A DNA stretch of 64,000 bases from Gymnorhina tibicen (GCA_013399875.1 VXAZ01008014.1:62001-126000); one strand, 5' to 3'; positions 54,301-57,884 are shown, numbered from the stretch's first letter. Translations and numbers: made by a program. The notes: generated by a model from the letters alone, not told the origin.

Positions 54301-54719
54301 CAATGCTTCTTATGCCACTTAAACAGAAAAAAATTAAATCAACCATACATTATGAACTCAAAATAGTTTCTCTTATTTGTGCCTTATATGCAGGAAGTTT
54401 ACTTACTTTGGTACTTGACTACCCATTTGTGTCACCAACTCACTCACCTCTCCTACATGCCAGGGGGCTCCCTGCTGTGCCCCATCTCCTCTCTAAGACC
54501 AAATTCCATATTCCAAAAATCTCCATTGCCAAGGCACCCAGCCCATGCTCTACACTCACATGACACACAAGGATAAATAATCCCATTTGCAGCACTCACC
54601 TCACGCAGCTCCATGGTGACATAATGCTGCAAGTCCTTGGCAGCTTTCGCCCTTGTCTCTTCGCTGCGACTCTTCAAGCCATTGGCAAATTGTTGGAGAA
54701 TGGACACTGTGCCCGACAT
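128..54719 (-). CDS. MTOR: mTOR serine/threonine kinase, exons 2-44 (N-terminal 2044 residues; gene runs off the left edge)
   Basis: mTOR is the PIKK-family kinase at the core of mTORC1 and mTORC2, which control growth, translation and autophagy from lysosomal and other membranes. I recognised 43 coding exons by their near-identity to human mTOR, each bounded by GT donor and AG acceptor on the minus strand. Coding lengths sum to 6132 nt, exactly 2044 codons, with every split codon resolving to the expected residue. Order of domains: N-terminal HEAT repeats (about residues 1-890), middle HEAT region (about 950-1330), FAT domain (about 1368-1954), then the start of the FRB domain (from about 1987). 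Ser1247 and Ser2007 correspond to human Ser1261 and Ser2035. The kinase catalytic residues and FATC are outside the window. The start ATG at 54719 has a strong context (ACCACCATG). From memory of human mTOR, the only length differences are 14 residues missing at the N terminus and 14 in the FAT-region loop. ANGPTL7 lies antisense in intron 28. Confidence 0.98.
920..1042 (-). CDS. MTOR: MTOR exon 43 (residues 1943-1983)
   Basis: This exon is 123 nt and phase 0/0, running from [11 protein letters not shown] to QQAMM. It covers the end of the FAT domain leading into the FRB domain. The donor is GTGAGTG. Confidence 0.96.
1640..1738 (-). CDS. MTOR: MTOR exon 42 (residues 1910-1942)
   Basis: This exon is 99 nt and phase 0/0, from [12 protein letters not shown] to GRYHPQ in the FAT domain. 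The donor is GTAAGC. Confidence 0.96.
2353..2449 (-). CDS. MTOR: MTOR exon 41 (residues 1877-1909)
   Basis: This 97-nt exon begins with the third base of an Arg codon and then reads [13 protein letters not shown] to IDTWLQ in the FAT domain. Upstream in the intron is a T/G-rich low-complexity tract (2486-2592 on the plus strand, A/C-rich). Confidence 0.96.
2486..2592. repeat. A/C-rich low-complexity tract
   Basis: Runs such as aaaacaaaacaaaaaacacc and accaaccaaccaac, with an A13 run, lie in MTOR intron 40. On the gene strand this is a T/G-rich stretch ending about 37 bases upstream of the exon 41 acceptor. Confidence 0.7.
2778..2878 (-). CDS. MTOR: MTOR exon 40 (residues 1844-1876)
   Basis: This 101-nt exon runs from [15 protein letters not shown] to NNLQDTL and ends with two bases of an Arg codon. 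It is part of the FAT domain. Confidence 0.96.
3384..3590 (-). CDS. MTOR: MTOR exon 39 (residues 1775-1843), with shortened disordered loop
   Basis: This exon is 207 nt and phase 0/0, from [13 protein letters not shown] to QKKVTE. It holds the acidic, Ser-rich disordered FAT-domain loop. Between HASGA and TEGSNSES the exon codes for only SITSAN, where human mTOR as I recall it has a 20-residue Asn/Thr/Ala-rich run. That is a 14-residue difference with frame kept. Confidence 0.96.
4361..4478 (-). CDS. MTOR: MTOR exon 38 (residues 1735-1774)
   Basis: This 118-nt exon completes an Arg codon and then reads [14 protein letters not shown] to DRNWYK (human has DRSWYK). The donor is GTCATT, a weak match to the U1 consensus at positions +3 to +5. 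Confidence 0.95.
5756..5871 (-). CDS. MTOR: MTOR exon 37 (residues 1697-1734)
   Basis: This 116-nt exon runs from [15 protein letters not shown] to ELHKLMA plus two bases of an Arg codon. It is in the Gln/His-rich helical part of the FAT domain. The donor is GTCAGC, with C at +3. Confidence 0.95.
8824..8955 (-). CDS. MTOR: MTOR exon 36 (residues 1653-1696)
   Basis: This exon is 132 nt and phase 0/0, from [16 protein letters not shown] to MWKSARK in the FAT domain. The donor is GTACAG. Confidence 0.96.
9594..9719 (-). CDS. MTOR: MTOR exon 35 (residues 1611-1652)
   Basis: This exon is 126 nt and phase 0/0, from [17 protein letters not shown] to CGKSGRL in the FAT domain. The donor is GTGAGC. 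Confidence 0.96.
9853..10110 (-). mobile_element. CR1 LINE 3' fragment in MTOR intron 34
   Basis: The plus strand shows (cacagaat) repeat units, then aggttggaaaagacctttaa and the gatcatctagtccaacc phrase, which together are the reverse complement of the CR1 3' terminus with its ATTCTGTG repeat. The fragment extends to about 10110, where similarity fades. It lies in the same orientation as MTOR. Confidence 0.85.
11395..11500 (-). mobile_element. Short degenerate CR1 3' tail in MTOR intron 34
   Basis: The segment reading atcgtttagattggaaaaga, followed by tccaaccataaacgtaaca and ccactaagccatgtcccta, matches the CR1 tail with more substitutions than the copy at 9853. It is about 100 bases, in the same orientation as MTOR. 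Confidence 0.7.
11809..11825. repeat. Poly(A) run
   Basis: About 17 consecutive A followed by A/C-rich sequence (cccaaaccaaaacccc). It may be the remnant of a retroposed tail. No attached element was recognised. Confidence 0.6.
12014..12121 (-). CDS. MTOR: MTOR exon 34 (residues 1575-1610)
   Basis: This exon is 108 nt and phase 0/0, from [14 protein letters not shown] to WWERLQ in the FAT domain. The donor is GTACTT. Confidence 0.96.
12508..12585 (-). CDS. MTOR: MTOR exon 33 (residues 1549-1574)
   Basis: This exon is 78 nt and phase 0/0, from [14 protein letters not shown] to YSRAYG in the FAT domain. The donor is GTAAGT. Confidence 0.96.
13917..14032 (-). CDS. MTOR: MTOR exon 32 (residues 1510-1548)
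   Basis: This 116-nt exon starts with two bases of a Gly codon, then [19 protein letters not shown] to FSLAQQ. The donor is GTAATT. Confidence 0.96.
14863..14963 (-). CDS. MTOR: MTOR exon 31 (residues 1476-1509)
   Basis: This 101-nt exon completes a Trp codon, then [17 protein letters not shown] to AAAAAWGL, and ends with one base of a Gly codon. The donor is GTAACG. Confidence 0.96.
17352..17491 (-). CDS. MTOR: MTOR exon 30 (residues 1430-1475)
   Basis: This 140-nt exon runs from [15 protein letters not shown] to LEALGE plus two bases of a Trp codon, in the TPR-like FAT region. The donor is GTAAGA. Confidence 0.96.
17660..18250 (+). mobile_element. Possible LTR-like insertion in MTOR intron 29
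   Basis: Composition changes abruptly here. CpG dinucleotides appear repeatedly (gtgcggggattg, aacgtgctgcggtg, aaaaacgccgtg, atttcggcggcattctgcgc) in otherwise CpG-poor intron. A TGTG start at 17668 and an AATAAA at 18228-18233 suggest a plus-strand LTR-type unit. No target-site duplication, primer-binding site or coding domain was recognised, so this could be another class of element. Confidence 0.35.
19684..19777. repeat. Perfect tandem duplication, 2 x 47 bp
   Basis: The unit starting ggaacttcctccctccct and ending ataaaaggactta occurs twice head-to-tail (19684-19730 and 19731-19777) with no difference between copies. It lies in MTOR intron 29, about 280 bases from exon 29. Confidence 0.95.
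20058..20133 (-). CDS. MTOR: MTOR exon 29 (residues 1404-1429)
   Basis: This 76-nt exon completes a Ser codon and then reads [17 protein letters not shown] to HFGEL. It is the first exon after the 15.5-kb intron that hosts ANGPTL7. Confidence 0.96.
20134..28547. other. MTOR intron 28, part upstream of ANGPTL7
   Basis: About 8.4 kb of AT-rich unique-looking sequence between MTOR exon 29 and the ANGPTL7 TATA box. No open frame here resembles a protein I know, and the ORFs are short and in random frames. I saw no CR1 or LTR signature. This is the likely home of any ANGPTL7 upstream enhancers, but nothing in the sequence alone points to one. Confidence 0.6.
28548..28554 (+). promoter_or_regulatory. 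ANGPTL7: TATA box of ANGPTL7
   Basis: The sequence TATATAA lies about 204 bases before the ANGPTL7 ATG. This suggests a focused transcription start near 28578-28585 and a 5'UTR of roughly 175 bases. A TATA promoter suits a tissue-restricted gene. The start site is inferred from spacing only. Confidence 0.55.
28758..29136 (+). CDS. ANGPTL7: ANGPTL7 coding exon 1 (residues 1-126 and first base of 127)
   Basis: Encodes the signal peptide and the coiled-coil region, including the strongly conserved run [20 protein letters not shown]. The donor is GTAAGG. Reading past the donor would add only a short unrelated tail. Confidence 0.96.
28758..33479 (+). CDS. ANGPTL7: Angiopoietin-like 7, complete, five coding exons
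   Basis: ANGPTL7 is a secreted glycoprotein of the angiopoietin-like family, known from cornea, trabecular meshwork and extracellular matrix. The joined exons 28758-29136, 30740-30840, 31169-31363, 32152-32350 and 33310-33479 give 347 codons before TAG (human 346 from memory). Residues 1-25 form a hydrophobic signal peptide. Residues about 48-113 are heptad-like and should form the coiled coil. From Asp127 the fibrinogen-like domain runs to the C terminus, ending KIRPEDFKP. Its cysteines are visible in YDCSS, VFCDME, KCVDDC and YNCC. N-glycosylation sequons are NLS at Asn59, and NYT and NNT within exon 4. The start at 28758 has an AAAAATGC context and aligns with the human N terminus. It sits antisense inside MTOR intron 28, the same arrangement as in human. 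Confidence 0.97.
30505..30541. repeat. A-rich run and (AAAT)n microsatellite
   Basis: A run of about 13 A is followed by taaaataaataaataaataa in ANGPTL7 intron 1. Simple sequence, likely polymorphic. Confidence 0.8.
30740..30840 (+). CDS. ANGPTL7: ANGPTL7 coding exon 2 (residues 127-160)
   Basis: Preceded by TTCAAGTAG and followed by GTAAGG. It completes Asp127 and reads [17 protein letters not shown] to GIPDLE, the opening of the fibrinogen-like domain. It was identified by frame and homology inside a region where the local ORFs do not show it as an ATG-initiated frame. Confidence 0.95.
31169..31363 (+). CDS. ANGPTL7: ANGPTL7 coding exon 3 (residues 161-225)
   Basis: This 195-nt exon is phase 0/0 and follows the strong acceptor CTGTTCCAG. 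It encodes [18 protein letters not shown] through [14 protein letters not shown], the signature core of the fibrinogen-like domain. The donor is GTAATT. Confidence 0.96.
32152..32350 (+). CDS. ANGPTL7: ANGPTL7 coding exon 4 (residues 226-291 and first base of 292)
   Basis: Encodes [19 protein letters not shown] through [19 protein letters not shown]. The DKDND segment is the calcium-binding loop typical of fibrinogen-like domains. Two N-glycosylation sequons, NYT and NNT, are present. The donor is GTAAAA. Confidence 0.96.
33310..33479 (+). CDS. ANGPTL7: ANGPTL7 coding exon 5 (residues 292-347 and stop)
   Basis: Completes a Gly codon, then [17 protein letters not shown] through [11 protein letters not shown] and TAG. 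It holds the final disulfide cysteines of the fibrinogen-like domain. Confidence 0.96.
33480..34860 (+). other. ANGPTL7: ANGPTL7 3'UTR (inferred) with AATAAA at 34836-34841
   Basis: After the stop codon there is AT-rich non-coding sequence with no competing ORF of note. The first clear AATAAA is at 34836-34841, which would give a 3'UTR of about 1.4 kb. The cleavage site is inferred; there is no transcript evidence. Confidence 0.5.
34861..35666. other. MTOR intron 28, part downstream of ANGPTL7
   Basis: About 0.8 kb between the inferred ANGPTL7 poly(A) site and MTOR exon 28. It is AT-rich, and I see no gene or recognisable repeat in it. Confidence 0.5.
35667..35812 (-). CDS. MTOR: MTOR exon 28 (residues 1356-1403)
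   Basis: This 146-nt exon runs from [17 protein letters not shown] to TPAILESLI plus two bases of a Ser codon, in the FAT domain. Its donor GTAGGA opens the intron that hosts ANGPTL7. Confidence 0.96.
35938..36100 (-). CDS. MTOR: MTOR exon 27 (residues 1301-1355)
   Basis: This 163-nt exon completes an Arg codon, then [17 protein letters not shown] to FMEHSDK. It is separated from exon 28 by only 125 bases. Confidence 0.96.
36704..36846 (-). CDS. MTOR: MTOR exon 26 (residues 1254-1300)
   Basis: This 143-nt exon runs from [16 protein letters not shown] to AQAYNPMA plus two bases of an Arg codon. It is in the middle HEAT region, just before the FAT domain. Confidence 0.96.
37665..37811 (-). 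CDS. MTOR: MTOR exon 25 (residues 1205-1253)
   Basis: This exon is 147 nt and phase 0/0, from [17 protein letters not shown] to VSTINLQK. Ser1247 in LHVSTIN equals human Ser1261, a reported insulin-responsive phosphosite. Small substitutions relative to human are seen around [10 protein letters not shown]. Confidence 0.96.
38505..38597 (-). CDS. MTOR: MTOR exon 24 (residues 1174-1204)
   Basis: This exon is 93 nt and phase 0/0, from [15 protein letters not shown] to LICRIVK in the middle HEAT region. Confidence 0.96.
38848..39010 (-). CDS. MTOR: MTOR exon 23 (residues 1119-1173)
   Basis: This 163-nt exon completes a Lys codon, then [15 protein letters not shown] to VFQLGKK in the HEAT repeats. 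Confidence 0.96.
39443..39555 (-). CDS. MTOR: MTOR exon 22 (residues 1082-1118)
   Basis: This 113-nt exon runs from [15 protein letters not shown] to DVPVVAR plus two bases of a Lys codon. Human has LLAAIQLF and EAPLPSRK at these places, so it is among the more divergent exons. A CR1 LINE fragment ends only about 45 bases upstream of its acceptor. Confidence 0.95.
39600..40112 (-). mobile_element. CR1 LINE fragment (ORF2 C terminus and 3' end) in MTOR intron 21
   Basis: Minus-strand translation shows typical CR1 ORF2 C-terminal segments: [57 protein letters not shown] and, near the end, a VVDAP motif. A frameshift near 39988 splits this into two frames. The 3' portion carries the CR1 consensus phrase read on the plus strand as catgggcagggatacctagc. 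The copy is 5'-truncated and dead, and lies in the same orientation as MTOR. Edges are approximate. Confidence 0.88.
40373..40540 (-). CDS. MTOR: MTOR exon 21 (residues 1026-1081)
   Basis: This exon is 168 nt and phase 0/0, from [16 protein letters not shown] to GRIVSVK in the HEAT repeats. The donor is GTGAGT. Confidence 0.96.
41027..41582 (-). mobile_element. Probable solo LTR of an endogenous retrovirus in MTOR intron 20
   Basis: A GC- and CpG-richer block stands out from the AT-rich intron. Read on the minus strand it begins TGTGGTATCGG and ends AACCGCA, giving imperfect inverted termini (TGTGGT against TGCGGT). It contains a TATA-like TTTTAAG (about 41284-41290) followed by a poly(A) signal AATAAA at 41230-41235, the spacing expected for U3-R-U5. 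No internal retroviral region flanks it. I could not find a clean target-site duplication, so the exact edges are uncertain. It lies in the same orientation as MTOR. Confidence 0.55.
41673..41759 (-). CDS. MTOR: MTOR exon 20 (residues 997-1025)
   Basis: This exon is 87 nt and phase 0/0, from [15 protein letters not shown] to IVTLMR. The donor GTGAGT lies about 90 bases from the LTR-like insertion. Confidence 0.96.
41925..41998. repeat. T/G-rich low-complexity tract
   Basis: Runs of gggttttt and gttgttgtttttt-like sequence in MTOR intron 19. It is simple sequence with no coding content. Confidence 0.6.
43754..44004 (-). CDS. MTOR: MTOR exon 19 (residues 913-996)
   Basis: This 251-nt exon completes a Ser codon, then [18 protein letters not shown] to RVCDGAIRE. 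It is a highly conserved HEAT segment. The donor is GTGAGT. Confidence 0.97.
44198..44327 (-). CDS. MTOR: MTOR exon 18 (residues 870-912)
   Basis: This 130-nt exon runs from [17 protein letters not shown] to SESKSSQDS plus one base of a Ser codon. It includes the Ser-rich linker between the N-terminal and middle HEAT regions. Confidence 0.96.
44661..44795 (-). CDS. MTOR: MTOR exon 17 (residues 825-869)
   Basis: This exon is 135 nt and phase 0/0, from [16 protein letters not shown] to NQGTRRE. Confidence 0.96.
45256..45348 (-). CDS. MTOR: MTOR exon 16 (residues 794-824)
   Basis: This exon is 93 nt and phase 0/0, from [14 protein letters not shown] to LLAKRQ. The intron separating it from exon 15 is only 87 bases. 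Confidence 0.96.
45436..45525 (-). CDS. MTOR: MTOR exon 15 (residues 764-793)
   Basis: This exon is 90 nt and phase 0/0, from [16 protein letters not shown] to TIGELAQ. Human has ALILKL. Confidence 0.96.
45851..45973 (-). CDS. MTOR: MTOR exon 14 (residues 723-763)
   Basis: This exon is 123 nt and phase 0/0, from [16 protein letters not shown] to PYMEPILK. Confidence 0.96.
46469..46674 (-). CDS. MTOR: MTOR exon 13 (residues 654-722)
   Basis: This 206-nt exon completes an Asp codon, then [17 protein letters not shown] to LRKMLIQ. Human has PDIRYC. Confidence 0.96.
47303..47518 (-). CDS. MTOR: MTOR exon 12 (residues 582-653)
   Basis: This 216-nt exon completes a Gly codon, then [17 protein letters not shown] to VVGITDP plus one base of an Asp codon. 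The donor is GTTAGT. Confidence 0.96.
47697..47941 (-). CDS. MTOR: MTOR exon 11 (residues 500-581)
   Basis: This 245-nt exon completes a Ser codon, then [18 protein letters not shown] to GSFEFE plus one base of a Gly codon. Confidence 0.96.
48757..48885 (-). CDS. MTOR: MTOR exon 10 (residues 457-499)
   Basis: This 129-nt exon completes a Lys codon, then [16 protein letters not shown] to EPMLAVGL plus two bases of a Ser codon. Confidence 0.96.
49069..49255 (-). CDS. MTOR: MTOR exon 9 (residues 395-456)
   Basis: This 187-nt exon completes an Ala codon, then [18 protein letters not shown] to PPKDFAH plus two bases of a Lys codon. Local changes from human are ADQYLPD for DTQYLQD and [13 protein letters not shown] for KVYLPRVLDIIRA. 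Confidence 0.96.
50066..50174 (-). CDS. MTOR: MTOR exon 8 (residues 359-394)
   Basis: This 109-nt exon runs from [17 protein letters not shown] to FRPSAFT plus one base of an Ala codon. The donor is GTGACA. A 183-codon plus-strand frame overlaps this exon but is a chance antisense ORF. Confidence 0.95.
50491..50766 (-). CDS. MTOR: MTOR exon 7 (residues 267-358)
   Basis: This exon is 276 nt and phase 0/0, from [17 protein letters not shown] to EEKFDQ. It contains the less conserved Ser/Pro-rich loop ([19 protein letters not shown]). Confidence 0.97.
51185..51319 (-). CDS. MTOR: MTOR exon 6 (residues 222-266)
   Basis: This exon is 135 nt and phase 0/0, from [17 protein letters not shown] to SSMEGE. 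The acceptor is CCCCCAAG. Confidence 0.96.
52037..52237 (-). CDS. MTOR: MTOR exon 5 (residues 155-221)
   Basis: This exon is 201 nt and phase 0/0, from [18 protein letters not shown] to KPQWYR. Confidence 0.97.
52592..52824 (-). CDS. MTOR: MTOR exon 4 (residues 77-154)
   Basis: This 233-nt exon completes an Ala codon, then [19 protein letters not shown] to NEGRRHAA. It looks identical to human over this highly conserved stretch. Confidence 0.97.
54119..54227 (-). CDS. MTOR: MTOR exon 3 (residues 41-76)
   Basis: This 109-nt exon runs from [18 protein letters not shown] to RKGGILAI plus one base of an Ala codon. Confidence 0.97.
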
Positions 54720-54754
54720 GGTGGTAGTATGCTGGGGCTCAGGGGCATCAAGTC
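54600..54754 (-). CDS. MTOR: MTOR exon 2: 35-base leader and residues 1-40
   Basis: The acceptor is TTTACAG at 54755-54761 on the minus strand. The coding part is 54600-54719 and starts [18 protein letters not shown]. The ATG at 54719 has ACC at -3. Human mTOR starts with an 18-residue Ala/Thr-rich lead before the equivalent VSVLQQF; here only four residues precede VSILQQF, and no in-frame upstream ATG occurs in this exon. An out-of-frame ATG lies at 54748. Confidence 0.93.
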
Positions 54755-55827
54755 CTGTAAATTCTTCAGAGAGACACGTTTTTTACTGCTTGAATTGAAA
54801 TCTCTGAGCTTCTTTCTTAAGGCTGTCCCTCCTGACTGTTTCCAAAATACACATAAAGATGCTGTGTCAGTAGACCATAAAATTACAAGTAATGACTATA
54901 TTCCTTAGGCCTTACATTCCATGATAAAACTGTATCACCACATATCTTGACCCCCAGCCTATTTGCTCTCTAGTTCCTCAAATACCAAAATACATTGCAA
55001 GTAGGTCAGGTGCCCTATGGTGATATAATCCTAAATCAAGGGTCATGAAACAGCTGAAAAACAGCAGGGTCAAACTAGGGTTTGCAATTACCTATAATAA
55101 GTAAGCACAATAATTCCCAGGATTATATCACTTTCGTATCTGACTCCTCCCTGAACAGTTTCATCGAAGTTTCTCCACAGAAATCTCAGTGTTACACCAA
55201 AACAAGGAAGACAGCACTTAGGGCCTGGCAAGTGTTACATCCTCCAGTAGGTATTTAGAGGTGCGAAGTCCAGTTATAGCAACACCAATCATTGCAACAG
55301 GAGGTTTCCTAGCATAACACATAAACAAACTCTCTCAGGAGCCTTTCTTTCCGTCAAAAACATTTCAGATGCTTGATGCTCCTCCCCAGACGTTCAGATT
55401 ACATAAGACCAAACCAAGCACTGACACTAGAACTTCAACTGCTTCTCCCCAAATATTCCACACACGGTCACAGACTTCCAGCGGGACCACAGGTGAGGTG
55501 GCTGCTGGCAGGAGCCAGGAGAGGCTCCCCAGATCAAAGAGCAGCCAGGGGTTGCTGCTGCCCATCGCCCCAGCCCGGTGTCCGTGCCTGGGATTCCCTC
55601 ACGGCCACAGAACCCGGCGGACAGGACCCGGCAGGCCCGAGGCCGGGGGGAGCTCCGCAGGCCGGGAATGAGGGAGGGGTGAGGCGGGGGAAGGCGGGCA
55701 CGGCCGGCGGGGCCGCAGGCGGCACCGCCGCGCGGCCCGGGGCTTGGGCAAGCCGGCCCGGGCGGGAAGCGGGAAGTGAGGGGAAGGGGAGCTGATGATG
55801 ATGGGAAGCACCGCCGCGCTCACTCAC
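54755..55827. other. MTOR intron 1, right half CpG-rich
   Basis: The intron runs from the exon 1 donor to the exon 2 acceptor. The part right of about 55480 is very GC- and CpG-rich and continues into the promoter, forming one CpG island. Long ORFs on both strands here follow from low stop-codon frequency in GC-rich DNA. Confidence 0.6.
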
Positions 55828-55915
55828 CCGCCGCCGCCGCCGCCCCGGCCGCCGCCGGCTCCCCTACTCCGGGCCCCGCGCCCGCCCCGCCACAGCGCCT
55901 GCAGCGCCGGCGAGC
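55828..55915 (-). other. MTOR: MTOR exon 1, non-coding (inferred)
   Basis: A consensus donor (GTGAGTGAG on the minus strand) abuts GGCGGCGG-rich leader sequence ending at 55828. This is where the first, untranslated exon of MTOR is expected. The transcription start, and so the right edge, is a guess from the position of the CCAAT box at 55925. Confidence 0.6.
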
Positions 55916-55924
55916 CGCTGCTGG

Positions 55925-56070
55925 CCAATAGGCTCCCAGGAATGCCGTGATCGGCATCCTCACTGACGAATAGGAAAAGAGGAAGAGGGAAGAAGAAACT
56001 AAAGCTCCGCCCCTTTCCCCTAGGAACCGCAAGGGTAGTCGCCTTCCGACCAATCATCAAGCCAATCATG
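55925..56070 (-). promoter_or_regulatory. MTOR: MTOR promoter: three CCAAT boxes and a GC box
   Basis: CCAAT motifs occur at 55925-55929, 56050-56054 and 56062-56066. An Sp1-type GC box (read ctccgcccct on the plus strand) is at 56005-56014. The region is CpG-rich and has no TATA box, as expected for a housekeeping promoter. Motif content was seen directly; function is inferred. Confidence 0.6.
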
Positions 56071-56224
56071 TCTGAGTGGCAGTACATCTGACCAACAGAA
56101 TGGCTGGGCTTGCTCAGTAGGCCCACCTTCCCGATGCCGGCTTCCGCCCTTCCGTGCGCCGCCGTCTATGGCCGGGCTACAGCATGGGTGGATGGGGTAG
56201 AGCAACTGGCATCATCTTCTTGGG

Positions 56225-56885
56225 CTTGTGCGAAGAGTTCGGCACTGTCCCGTACGACATCCTGGTCTCTAAACTGGGGAAACATGGATTTGATGGATGG
56301 ACCACTCGGTGGATAAAGAACTAGCTGGATAGCCGCACGTAAAGAGTTGCGGTCAGCGGCTCCATTGTCAGCGGAGACCAGGGACGAGTGGTGTCCCTCA
56401 GGGGTGGTACTGGGGCTGATGGTATTCAGCAACGTTGTCGGCGATACAGACAATGGGAATGAGGCACCCTCAGCAAGTGACAGCGAGCTGCGTGGTGCTG
56501 TCACGTGGTGGAGCGACGGGACGGGGACTAGAGCATCTCCTCTATGGAAGAAGAGAAGGTTGTGTGGAGATCTCAGAGCAGCCTTCCAGTATGTGGAGGG
56601 GCTTACAAGGAGGCCCAGGGAGGACTCTTCACCAGGAACAAGGGAGAACGGGCTCAGACTGAAAAAGAGGAAATTTAGTTTAGATGTTACGAAAATAACA
56701 CCTTCCTGTAAGAGTGGGGAGGTCCTGGCATAGGTTGCCCAGAGAAGCTGTGTCTGCCCCATCCGTGGAAGTGTCCAAGGCCAGGTTGGATGGGGCTTGG
56801 AGCAACGTGGGACAGTGGAAGGTGTCCCTGCCCATGGCAGGGGGGTGAAACGAGATGAGCTTGAGGTCCTTCCAGTGCAAGCCAT
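56225..56885 (+). mobile_element. Decayed CR1 LINE fragment between MTOR and UBIAD1
   Basis: Plus-strand translation shows broken CR1 reverse-transcriptase pieces: KHGFDGWTTRWIKN near 56283-56322, and a later segment with RRLCGDLRAAFQYVEG from about 56558. The 3' part matches the CR1 tail (gttgcccagagaagctgtgt, then a segment reading ccctgcccatggcagggggg). Frames are disrupted by stops. The RT-like portion joins the C-terminal portion near 56530 with the expected intervening sequence missing, so the copy has an internal deletion. Confidence 0.82.
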
Positions 56886-57331
56886 GCCATGGGTCTAAGC
56901 CCTGTGTGCGCCTTGCGCGTGCGCACAGGGAGCAGGGCGCTGCCATGCTGTGCTCGGTGTGCTCCGCTGAAATGTGTCCGGCTGCCCGTGACAGCAGCAA
57001 GGGTGGCTGTGTCTGCGCTGGGCTTCGGGCGCTCCGTGGCGATGACGTGAATCGTGGTGCTGGCGCGTGCTGTGGGGTGGCCCCTCGCCGCCGCGCGTGA
57101 CGCCGTGGGCCGCTTAATTTTCCTTTTAATTTGTACATCGGGAGGTGCTGGCGGGTGCGGAACCCCTCGCGCAAGGCCGCGGAGGTGGCGAGGCCGGGCG
57201 GGCTGGCGGTCGCGGTAGGGCGGATAATGGCGGCGCTCTCGCCTCCCCCGCAGGCCGCCATGGCGGCGGCGCCCCACCTCGCTCCCCCCGGGCCCCGCCG
57301 CCTCGTTAACCCGCGGCCCTTCTCCTTCTAG
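56886..57331 (+). promoter_or_regulatory. UBIAD1: UBIAD1 CpG island, promoter and 5' leader
   Basis: Dense CpG sequence with NRF1-like, CRE-like and YY1-like (gccgccatggcgg at 57254-57266) motifs and no TATA box. Two acceptor-like sites, at 57253 (cctcccccgcag) and 57331 (cttctccttctag), suggest a spliced leader. The exact start and exon structure cannot be settled from sequence. Confidence 0.5.
56914..56925 (+). promoter_or_regulatory. UBIAD1: NRF1-like site upstream of UBIAD1
   Basis: TGCGCGTGCGCA closely matches the palindromic NRF1 consensus. It lies just right of the CR1 fragment at the left edge of the UBIAD1 CpG-rich region, with a CRE-like TGACGTGA at 57043-57050. Function is inferred from the motif. 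Confidence 0.4.
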
Positions 57332-57361
57332 GTGCTGCTGCTGCGAGACGGCGGGGCAGGC

Positions 57362-57884
57362 ATGGAGCCGGCAGACCTGGTGCAAAAGATCAGTATCAGC
57401 GCCGAGAGCCCCCGTGGGAGCGAGAGGAACGGCAGCGGCTCGGCGCTGGCGGGCGTTGACGGGGCCGCCCCCGGCAGATTGAGACACAAGTGTGCAGCCT
57501 ATGTGCTGGCGCTCCGGCCTTGGAGCTTCAGTGCCTCGCTGACCCCTGTGGCTCTGGGCAGCGCGCTGGCGTACCGGGCCGAGGGAGCACTCGACCCGGG
57601 GTTGCTGGTGGGAAGCGCCGTGACCGTCCTGGCTGTGCACGGGGCCGGAAACTTGGTGAATACCTACTATGACTTTTCCAAAGGCATCGATCACAAGAAA
57701 AGTGATGACAGGACATTGGTGGACCAGATTTTGGAGCCGCAGGATGTAGTCCGGTTTGGAGTCTTCCTCTACACTGTGGGCTGTATCTGTGCTGCTGGGC
57801 TCTACGCTGTCTCCACGCTCAAGCTGGAGCACCTGGCCCTGATTTACTTTGGAGGACTTTCTAGCTCCTTCCTTTATACCGGAG
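57362..57884 (+). CDS. UBIAD1: UBIAD1 coding exon 1 (residues 1-174 and first base of 175)
   Basis: GC-rich at its 5' end. It encodes the variable N terminus, the conserved [20 protein letters not shown] start of the UbiA domain, and the first catalytic motif. It ends TGG at the perfect donor GTAAGT; readthrough would add a short spurious tail. Confidence 0.96.

Larger units (their letters stand above)
35813..54599. other. Intronic sequence between MTOR exons 2 and 28
   Basis: Introns 2-27 are mostly 100-2000 bases. Contents beyond the exons are the CR1 at 39600-40112, the LTR-like block at 41027-41582, a T/G-rich tract at 41925-41998, and an A16 run at 52964-52980. Introns 19 (41760-43753), 3 (52825-54118) and the rest show nothing else I can support. 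Confidence 0.6.

Noticed and set aside
55373..55795. 140-codon plus-strand ORF in MTOR intron 1
   Set aside because: Pro/Gly/Ala/Arg-rich translation of a CpG island with no protein-like pattern.
56166..56885. 239-codon minus-strand ORF
   Set aside because: It is antisense to the decayed plus-strand CR1 fragment and does not match any CR1 or host protein.
56687..57832. 381-codon minus-strand ORF
   Set aside because: It is antisense to UBIAD1 exon 1 and its CpG island, begins at GTG, and runs into CR1. Low stop frequency in GC-rich DNA explains it.
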